Source: Chloroflexota bacterium (GTDB lineage: Bacteria > Chloroflexota > Dehalococcoidia > Bin125). From it: a DNA stretch of 36,537 nt. Shown here one piece after another: positions 8,962 through 14,899 of this stretch (positions within the stretch are counted from its first letter, which is position 1; each line of letters begins with the position of its first letter). A program made the position numbers and the translations under genes. The stretch covers positions 1 to 36,537 of the forward strand of contig QGNQ01000021.1 of NCBI GenBank assembly GCA_003228175.2. Reading direction: 5' to 3'. The notes under the pieces were generated by a model that searched no databases, was not told the origin of the DNA, and worked only from the letters and a program-made list of their open reading frames with translations.

Positions 8962-9109
8962 GACGATTTTTTTGCGAGTGGTTGGAGCGACGCTCTTCAG
9001 ATTTCTGATCGCGACCAGCCTTCCAGCGGGTGAGACTTCACGGATGGACGTTCGGCTTGGTCGCCAGTCACAGCACGTGGGTGAGGCACGGAGCGTAGCC
9101 CATACGGCG

Positions 9110-9634
9110 TCAGCGGGAGAAGGGGCGTCGCCACCATGGACGCTGGGCAGGGGCGCGCCGGCCAGGGGGGCGCCGGGCAGGGGGGTGTTGGTTGGGGTGG
9201 GCCGGGCCGGGCGCGGGGACAGAGTCGTCAGGCGGGGCGCCGAGGTTGGGCAGGATGCCGCCGACGCGCGTGGCGTCCGGTACGTGCGTGAGGTGTGGAT
9301 CGCCGATGGTGGTTTGCGCGGCGGGTGGCTCTTCCGCGGCGGCGACGCGGATGCGGCAGGCGCCGACGAGAATTACGTCGCCGGGCAGGATTTCCAGCTC
9401 GGTGACCCGCAGTTGCGTTCCCGCGCGCTCCAGGAAGGTCCCGTTGCGGGTGCCCAAGTCCGATAGCACGTACGCGGTTTCGCGACGCTGGATGCGCGCG
9501 TGCCGACGACTCATCATCTGATCGTCGGTGAAGGACAGGCTGTTGTCGGGGGCGCGGCCCAGCGAGCATTCGTCGGCGAGACGGAGCTGCGCGCCGCTTG
9601 TTTCGACGATCAGGATGAGGTCCGGTGCGGTCAT
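9110..9634 (-). CDS. FHA-domain protein
   Basis: A 174-residue cytoplasmic protein. Residues about 5-97 form one forkhead-associated domain, a phosphothreonine-binding beta-sandwich. Visible signatures are LGRAPDNSL, MSRRHARI and LGTRNGTFLE. The rest is a Pro/Arg-rich tail ending in a basic PWWRRPFSR segment. There is no N-terminal phospho-acceptor extension like the ETT motif of GarA/OdhI. ATG 9634 overlaps the TGA of the upstream FHA-transporter-FHA gene as ATGA (9631-9634), so the two are translationally coupled and probably work together. It may bridge a phosphorylated partner and the membrane, but that is inference. Confidence 0.87.
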   Translation of the reverse strand: MTAPDLILIVETSGAQLRLADECSLGRAPDNSLSFTDDQMMSRRHARIQRRETAYVLSDLGTRNGTFLERAGTQLRVTELEILPGDVILVGACRIRVAAAEEPPAAQTTIGDPHLTHVPDATRVGGILPNLGAPPDDSVPAPGPAHPNQHPPARRPPGRRAPAQRPWWRRPFSR

Positions 9635-11463
9635 GCGTTCGTCTCCGCCTCCCGATATCGAAGCACGTTGCCCCCCACCACGACAACATCTTTGTCGATC
9701 AGGGGCTCCTCAGCGACACGGATCCAACGGCGGTCGCGCCAGATCGTGGTGCCGTTGGTGCTGTGCAGGTCGCGAAGGATGGATCGACCGGCCTGGGGCA
9801 GGATTTCGGCGTGGCGGCGGCTGGCGAAGGGATCGCCTTGCAGCCAGAGGCGGTTGTCGGGATTGCGGCCGAGGCTGAGGCGGGCGCCGATGGGCGCGAT
9901 CTCTGCGACGGCGCCGTAGGAGTCGAGTCGTTCCAGGCGGGCAACCGCGGGCGCGGCCGGTGCGGGTTGCGCGCCGCGTCGTTGCCGGAGGAGTCCCAGG
10001 AAGGCGGCCGCGGGCAGCAGGGCGAGCACGCCGAAGGTGAGGGGGGAGGAGTCGGTCGATTCGAAGAGGCTGCTGGCCAGCAGCGAGACGGCGAAGCCGA
10101 GGAGTCCACCGGCGGCGCTGATGATGCCGACGCCGGCTCCGACGGTGCTGCCGAAGGATTGCGCGGCCAGCTTCATGACGGCGGAGGTGCCGGCGTCGAA
10201 GAGGGCCATCGTGGCGATGAAGGCGGCGAGCGCGAGGCCGAGCGGCACGTTGCCGGCGGCGAGCAGGAGCCCGGTGGTTCCCAGCATGACCCAGAGTAAG
10301 ACGGTGTTGGAGCCGAAGCGGTCAGCAAGGTTCCCGCCGAGGACGCGAGAGACGGCGCCCGCGAGCGCGCCCATCGCGACGACGAGTGCGGCCTGGGAGG
10401 ATGTGAGGTCGAAGTTCTCAGCCTGGAGTACGGCCGGGAGGACGGTGTAGAGGCCTGCGAAGACGCCGAAGGTGACGCCGAAGAGGAAGGCGACGGTGCG
10501 AATCGGGCGGCTCGCGGCCATGGGCCGCCATGCGCCAGGGGGCGGTGGGGCCCAGGCGCCGCGTGCGCCGTACACGAACACGCCGAGGCCAAGCGTGGCG
10601 GGGATGAGGGCGAGCGCGAAGACGTCCTGCCAGGAGAGGGCGTCGGCGAGTGCCGGTCCGGCGAGTGCGGCCAAGACGATGCCCACGCTTCCGGAAGCCA
10701 TGATCCCGAGTGCCAGGCCGCGTTTATCGGGCGGCGTGCGGCGGCTGACGAGCGGCAAGGAGACCGGTAGTGAGGCCAGTCCGACGCCGAGGATGGCTAC
10801 GCCGATCCAGACGACGATGACCGATTCGCCGCCCAGGGTGGCGAGCAGGACCAGGGCGGCGAGGCCGACGGCCAGGGCCGTGGTCCCGGAGGCGAGCGGG
10901 CCGCGCGCGTCGGTCGCGAAGCCGAAGCCGAGTCGTGCGCCCGCGCCGACCAGGATGGCCGTGGCGGGGAGGATCTTCGCTTCGATGGCGGAGAGTCCAT
11001 GTGTGGCAGCGATGTCCGTCGCGAGGACGGCGGGGAGGGCCCAGATGAAGAAGCCGACGGCGAAGTGGCTGAAGCCGGCGGCGAGCGTGGCGATGTGGAT
11101 GCCGTCTCCCCAGGGCTGCCCACCGGTGGGGTCGTTCTGGGCCGGATCGCCAAGGCTGAAGGTCAGCCGCGCGGGCCCCAGCCGTATGATGTCGCCGTTT
11201 TGCAGGGGCGTGGCCGGGTCCGCGGTGATCAGATCGTGGCCACGTTCGATCGAGGTGCCGTTGGCGCTGTTGAGGTCCTGGATCGTGACAACGCCGTGGC
11301 TCGCGATGATCTGCGCATGCTGGCGGCTGACGCCGGAGGCGGCGATCGTGAGATCGTTTTCGCCGTCGCGGCCGAGCGTCCAGGCGCCGTCCCCGGCGCG
11401 GGAGATTGCGGCGTCGGAGTGGGACGCGCGCAGTGACCAGGTCTGGGGGGTGGGGTCCGCCAC
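9631..11463 (-). CDS. FHA-nitrate/nitrite-type MFS transporter-FHA fusion protein
   Basis: A 610-residue fusion of three parts. Residues ~10-105 form an FHA domain (LGRDGENDL, VSRQHA, LNSANGTS). Residues ~120-490 form a 12-helix MFS transporter. Residues ~515-605 form a second FHA domain (LGRNPDNRL, ASRRHAEI, LHSTNGTT). The transporter resembles the NNP (NarK/NasA) nitrate/nitrite family: ASGSVGIVLAALAGPAL at ~256-272 and VGAGVGIISAAGGLLGF at ~441-457 correspond to the two nitrate signatures, while Arg177 (ARLGFGFATDARG) and Arg373 (SRVLGGNLADRFG) sit where NarK has its substrate arginines. Transport direction and substrate are not shown. Translation starts at GTG 11463, diverging from the next FHA gene across 83 bp, and the stop overlaps the downstream FHA gene. 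Confidence 0.88.
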   Translation of the reverse strand: MADPTPQTWSLRASHSDAAISRAGDGAWTLGRDGENDLTIAASGVSRQHAQIIASHGVVTIQDLNSANGTSIERGHDLITADPATPLQNGDIIRLGPARLTFSLGDPAQNDPTGGQPWGDGIHIATLAAGFSHFAVGFFIWALPAVLATDIAATHGLSAIEAKILPATAILVGAGARLGFGFATDARGPLASGTTALAVGLAALVLLATLGGESVIVVWIGVAILGVGLASLPVSLPLVSRRTPPDKRGLALGIMASGSVGIVLAALAGPALADALSWQDVFALALIPATLGLGVFVYGARGAWAPPPPGAWRPMAASRPIRTVAFLFGVTFGVFAGLYTVLPAVLQAENFDLTSSQAALVVAMGALAGAVSRVLGGNLADRFGSNTVLLWVMLGTTGLLLAAGNVPLGLALAAFIATMALFDAGTSAVMKLAAQSFGSTVGAGVGIISAAGGLLGFAVSLLASSLFESTDSSPLTFGVLALLPAAAFLGLLRQRRGAQPAPAAPAVARLERLDSYGAVAEIAPIGARLSLGRNPDNRLWLQGDPFASRRHAEILPQAGRSILRDLHSTNGTTIWRDRRWIRVAEEPLIDKDVVVVGGNVLRYREAETNA

Positions 11464-11546
11464 TACCCTGGGCGCCTGGGTCCAGCGCCCGCCAGGTTGA
11501 CGGGCCGTCGTTTGGGCGAAGACGATTCGCGAAGAGGAGTGGGACC
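11464..11546. other. Divergent intergenic region between two FHA genes
   Basis: This 83-bp gap separates the GTG start of the FHA-transporter-FHA gene (minus) from the GTG start of the FHA/zinc-ribbon gene (plus) and must hold the 5' signals of both. AGAGGAG at about 11533-11539 is the ribosome site of the plus-strand gene. No convincing -35/-10 pair was recognised by eye. Confidence 0.4.
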
Positions 11547-12296
11547 GTGAGAGCTGCGCTCATTCAGGAGATCGAGGGGGAGTTGACGGTGCTGGCCCTG
11601 CCGGAGGGGGGCGCACGCTTGGGCCGTGGGGCGGATGCCGATGTGCGCCTCAGCGGGGAGACGGTGTCGCGTTTGCATGCGGCGATTCGTGCTGACGATG
11701 GTGGCTTCATGATTGAGAATGTGAGCCAGACGAACTCGACTCGGGTGAATGATGTGGAGATCGAGCGCCCGGTCCCCCTGGCCGACGGTGATCGCTTGCG
11801 GCTGGGAGGCGTCGATCTGACGTTCCATGATCTGGCGGCCGGTGATCGGCTGTCGGGCCCGACGTGCAGTCACTGTTCGCGGGAGAATCGGATCGACGAT
11901 CACGATTGCTGGTACTGCGGCACCTCGCTGATCAATGCGCCGACGAATGTGCTGGCGCGTCGGGAGGTGATCTGTCGTGTGGTGTCGAGCGAGGGTCAGG
12001 CGCATGACGTACTGCCGGGGGAGGTCTTGGCGATGACGGGGGAGAGCACGGTCGCCGTCGCGCGGGAGGAGGCTCTCAGTAGTCCGGGCGGTGGCGGCGA
12101 TCCGGGTGGTGGGGGCGATCCGGGCGCGCGGGTGCTCGTGCGGCTGTCTGGGGCGGAGGCGCTGATTCCGGATCCGGTCCCGGCCGGTCTGCGTGTGAAC
12201 GATGGGGATGCGACGCCGGGGCAGCGGCTGCGCGGGGGCGATGCGCTGACGATCGGCGATATGCGTTTTGTGCTGATCACCCGCGCAGACTCCTAA
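11547..12296 (+). CDS. FHA-domain protein with zinc-ribbon
   Basis: A 249-residue protein. Residues ~5-98 are an FHA domain with LGRGADADVRL, a VSRLHAAI motif and a degenerate NSTRVN in place of the usual N-G-T turn. Next comes a compact zinc ribbon, CSHCSRENRIDDHDCWYCG (two CxxC pairs, ~107-125). A Gly/Pro linker with two GGGGDP units follows, then a C-terminal segment (LRVNDGDATPGQRLRGGDALTIGDMRFVLI) that looks like the end of a second, partial FHA-like fold. The GTG start at 11547 is fixed by AGAGGAG seven to eight bases upstream. It is transcribed away from the transporter gene and converges on the small membrane protein, the two stops overlapping by three bases. It is probably a phosphothreonine-reading adaptor of the neighbouring kinase. 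Confidence 0.85.
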   Translation: MRAALIQEIEGELTVLALPEGGARLGRGADADVRLSGETVSRLHAAIRADDGGFMIENVSQTNSTRVNDVEIERPVPLADGDRLRLGGVDLTFHDLAAGDRLSGPTCSHCSRENRIDDHDCWYCGTSLINAPTNVLARREVICRVVSSEGQAHDVLPGEVLAMTGESTVAVAREEALSSPGGGGDPGGGGDPGARVLVRLSGAEALIPDPVPAGLRVNDGDATPGQRLRGGDALTIGDMRFVLITRADS

Positions 12297-12709
12297 GCCA
12301 GGCGCCCGCCGTCGTAGCGCCAGTGCGGCGCGAGCACGCGCATGGGTCCCTGTGTGGCGAGGAAGACGAGCAGCCAGGTGCTGCCGTAATGGGCGCTGAA
12401 GATGCCGAGGCCCACGGCGCCTGAGTCGATGCCGGGGAGGCCGGTGTATTCCAGCAGCAGGAAGACCAGGACGCCCTCGATCAGTCCCGCGGCGACTTGG
12501 AAGGACGTGGGCCAGTCTCGATCCCAGCGCAGCCGTTGGATGGCGATGTAGAGCACGTCCCAGACGAGGCCGAGCAGCGCGACGGCGGCGAGCACGACGA
12601 AGAACGCCTCGTCGCTGCGGGCGGCGGCGAAGATCGCGGCGACGATGGCACCGAGCGTCGCGAGGAGCAGGATGCGGGTCTGCCAGCGGCCGAGGAGGAC
12701 GGGGGTCAT
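12293..12709 (-). CDS. Small four-helix membrane protein
   Basis: A 138-residue protein with about four hydrophobic helices: near residues 13-30, 38-56, 73-92 and 102-120. It has no recognised family, no cysteines and no clear ligand-binding residues. Start ATG 12709 overlaps the TGA of the FHA-oxidoreductase gene as ATGA (12706-12709). This classic coupling is why the start was taken here rather than ten codons upstream. The stop overlaps that of the convergent FHA/zinc-ribbon gene. The tight coupling suggests it serves the FHA-tagged oxidoreductase, for instance as a membrane dock; this is inference. Confidence 0.75.
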   Translation of the reverse strand: MTPVLLGRWQTRILLLATLGAIVAAIFAAARSDEAFFVVLAAVALLGLVWDVLYIAIQRLRWDRDWPTSFQVAAGLIEGVLVFLLLEYTGLPGIDSGAVGLGIFSAHYGSTWLLVFLATQGPMRVLAPHWRYDGGRLA

Positions 12710-14742
12710 GGCGATACTCCACGCATCCAGCGCTGCCACTGCCAGAGGCTGCGCAGGCCTCGGAGGGGTTTAATTCCGCGCGCGGCGCGTCGCATGTCGT
12801 CGACGGAGCGCAGGGCGGCGTATTGGAGGCCGAGGAAGCTATCAACGGCGGCGAAGGGCCCGCCCATGGTGGGCGCGCCGGCGGCGTACATGCGCGCGTC
12901 TCCGTTGCGCATTGCTGACACTTCGAAGTCGTCGCTGACGGCGAGGCGGCCGAGGGGGTTGCGGGGCAGATCGTAGGTCGCGGTCAGGTCCGCCAGGAGG
13001 GGGCTGCGATCGAGGCCGGCAACGAGGCCGGTGCAATCGATCACGTACTCCACCGAGAGGGACAGTGAGCCGCCACCGCCGAGACGGCTTGAGACGCGGG
13101 TCACGACTTTGCCGTCGACGATGTCGACATCTTCGACGGCGCCGTATTCGGCGCGGTACCAGCCCTCGCGGGAGCCGTCGCGGATCATGCCGCGCCAGTC
13201 GCTGCGGTTGGCGGTGGTGGTCCCGCCCCAGATATCGAGCAGGCGTTTGCGTTCGGGGCCGTCGGCGGATTCGAGCTGCCTGCGCAGCTCGCCACCCCAG
13301 CAGGCCTTGGGCCAGTTGAAGGGCTGCATCTCGAACTGGTCCTCGACGCGGCGGTGGGCGCGGCCAAAGTGGCTGCCGCGCTGCAGGCGGGAGCGGTGCA
13401 GGTGGATGATCTGAATGTTGGGGTTGTTGCGCCGTTCTTCGACGAGTCGCTGAATGATCCGCGATGCGACGATGCCGCGACCGCGGATGAGGACGGCGCC
13501 GCCGTTCTCGCGCAGGTCGGTGTAGACGTGGTCGTGCTCCTCGTAGGCGTTGATGACCCGTTCGCGGTCGCCGGTGCGCTCACGCAGCGTTCCCAGTTCG
13601 GGCAAGAGCTGGATGGCGGGGTAGCCGACGGCGAGGTGCAGGAATCGTGCGGAGACCGCGATGTGGCGGCGCTGGGTGGCGTCGCTGAGCGAGATGATCG
13701 CGACAATTCGTCCCTCGTCCGACTTGCGGATGGCGCGGATCCGGCCGGGGAGGCGCATGGACTCCCAACCGATGCGTTCTTCCTCGCGGTCGAGCGAGTT
13801 AAACACGTCGCCGCCGCGCGGGGTCCAAGTCTGACCGAGCACGGGCTCTGAGAGGACGCCCCAGATGGGCGCGGTCGCGGCGCGCAGTTTGCCGCGCTTG
13901 AACGCTGCCCAGGATTCACGCACGGAATAGCCGGGGAAGCCCCAGACGTTGTCTGGGCAGCTCTCCGAGTGGGAGCGCAAGCGCTCGTGGTCAGGGATCT
14001 GTGAGTTGGCGCAAAGGCGGCGGTATCGGTCGATGGCGTGGGCGTCCAGACCGACGACAGTGATTTCGGTGGAGGGGACGCCGCAGACGCGCAGGAGGTC
14101 GACCCAGGCGAAGCTGCCGACGCCGCCACCGAGGGCGGCGAACTCGGTCTGGCGGACTTCGACTCCGGCCTGGCGCAGGGCCGCCTCGGAGATCGAGGCG
14201 GAGGCGAGCATCTCGGGCGTGACGATGCCGGGGGCAGCCGCGGCGGGCCGGGCGAGGTCCGGCGCAGACGGAGTGGCAGGGGGCGTCGCTTCCACGACGG
14301 TGCCGGCCTCCATGGGCGCGATGCGTTCCGCGAAGGGCGCGTCGTCGGGCTCTGGGATGGCGTCGAGCAGGACGGTGCCGGCGTCGACTCCGGCGTCGAC
14401 CCCGGTCGTGGCCCCGGCCGTAGCCCCGGTGGCAGCGGGGGCGAGTGCTCCGACTTCGAAGGTGGTGCGGCCGAGGCTGATCTGGTCCCCCGGCTGGAGC
14501 TCGACTTCGTCGATGCGGTCCCCGTTGACGTAGGTCCCATTGCGGCTGCCGAGGTCGCGGAGGATGGCGGCGCCGGCATCGGCTTGGATGCTGGCATGCT
14601 GGCGGGAGACTTGTGGATCGTCGAGAACGATTTGGACCGCGGGATCGCGGCCGAGCAGGGTCTCGCCGGGGCCGATCGTGCGGCGCTGGGGGGCGTCGTT
14701 GGGCCCGGCCCAGGTCAACTCCAGGGCGTCCGCGCCAACCAT
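12706..14742 (-). CDS. FHA-domain Rossmann-type (FAD/NAD(P)-binding) oxidoreductase
   Basis: A 678-residue two-part protein. Residues ~5-98 form a canonical FHA domain (LLGRDPAVQI, QVSRQHASI, LGSRNGTYVNGD). An Ala/Gly/Thr/Pro-rich linker follows to ~185. From ~200 a large region begins with a dinucleotide-binding turn (ALGGGVGSF, ~203-211) and a beta strand ending in VVGLD. It later has VLIRGRGIVASR, a second Gly-rich turn, and near the C-terminus VIDCTGL and ARMYAAGAPTMGGPF, all typical of FAD/NAD(P)-dependent flavoproteins. The substrate is unknown. ATG 14742 is preceded by GGGGAG at eight bases, preferred over a 60-codon upstream extension that overlaps the divergent kinase region. The stop overlaps the start of the small membrane protein. 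Confidence 0.82.
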   Translation of the reverse strand: MVGADALELTWAGPNDAPQRRTIGPGETLLGRDPAVQIVLDDPQVSRQHASIQADAGAAILRDLGSRNGTYVNGDRIDEVELQPGDQISLGRTTFEVGALAPAATGATAGATTGVDAGVDAGTVLLDAIPEPDDAPFAERIAPMEAGTVVEATPPATPSAPDLARPAAAAPGIVTPEMLASASISEAALRQAGVEVRQTEFAALGGGVGSFAWVDLLRVCGVPSTEITVVGLDAHAIDRYRRLCANSQIPDHERLRSHSESCPDNVWGFPGYSVRESWAAFKRGKLRAATAPIWGVLSEPVLGQTWTPRGGDVFNSLDREEERIGWESMRLPGRIRAIRKSDEGRIVAIISLSDATQRRHIAVSARFLHLAVGYPAIQLLPELGTLRERTGDRERVINAYEEHDHVYTDLRENGGAVLIRGRGIVASRIIQRLVEERRNNPNIQIIHLHRSRLQRGSHFGRAHRRVEDQFEMQPFNWPKACWGGELRRQLESADGPERKRLLDIWGGTTTANRSDWRGMIRDGSREGWYRAEYGAVEDVDIVDGKVVTRVSSRLGGGGSLSLSVEYVIDCTGLVAGLDRSPLLADLTATYDLPRNPLGRLAVSDDFEVSAMRNGDARMYAAGAPTMGGPFAAVDSFLGLQYAALRSVDDMRRAARGIKPLRGLRSLWQWQRWMRGVSP

Positions 14743-14899
14743 GCCGTCACTCCCCGCTGGTGTCGTGCCGACACGAGCGCTCGACCCGCTACGATTACGC
14801 CGATCCCGTGAGGGGACGATAGTGACGCGCCGCGGGCGCGACAACCCCGCCTGTGCCATTGGGGCCAGGGCCAGCCGGACCAGCGTTGGGAGCAGACCG
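14743..14899. other. Divergent intergenic region between FHA-oxidoreductase and kinase genes
   Basis: This 157-bp gap lies between two head-to-head genes and should contain both promoters. Ribosome sites are visible at each end: GGGGAG for the minus-strand gene and GGGAG at about 14888-14892 for the kinase. No confident -35/-10 pair, operator palindrome or riboswitch was recognised. Confidence 0.4.

Noticed and set aside
7237-9033. Long plus-strand open frame of about 600 codons opposite the radical SAM gene
   Set aside because: It is antisense to a gene with clear cofactor motifs, and its Asp/Gly/Val/Glu-rich product has no recognisable domain. Such mirror frames are usual in GC-rich DNA.
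12085-12126. Short direct repeat resembling a small repeat array
   Set aside because: It encodes two GGGGDP units in the linker of an FHA protein; there are no spacers, so it is not a CRISPR or structural repeat.
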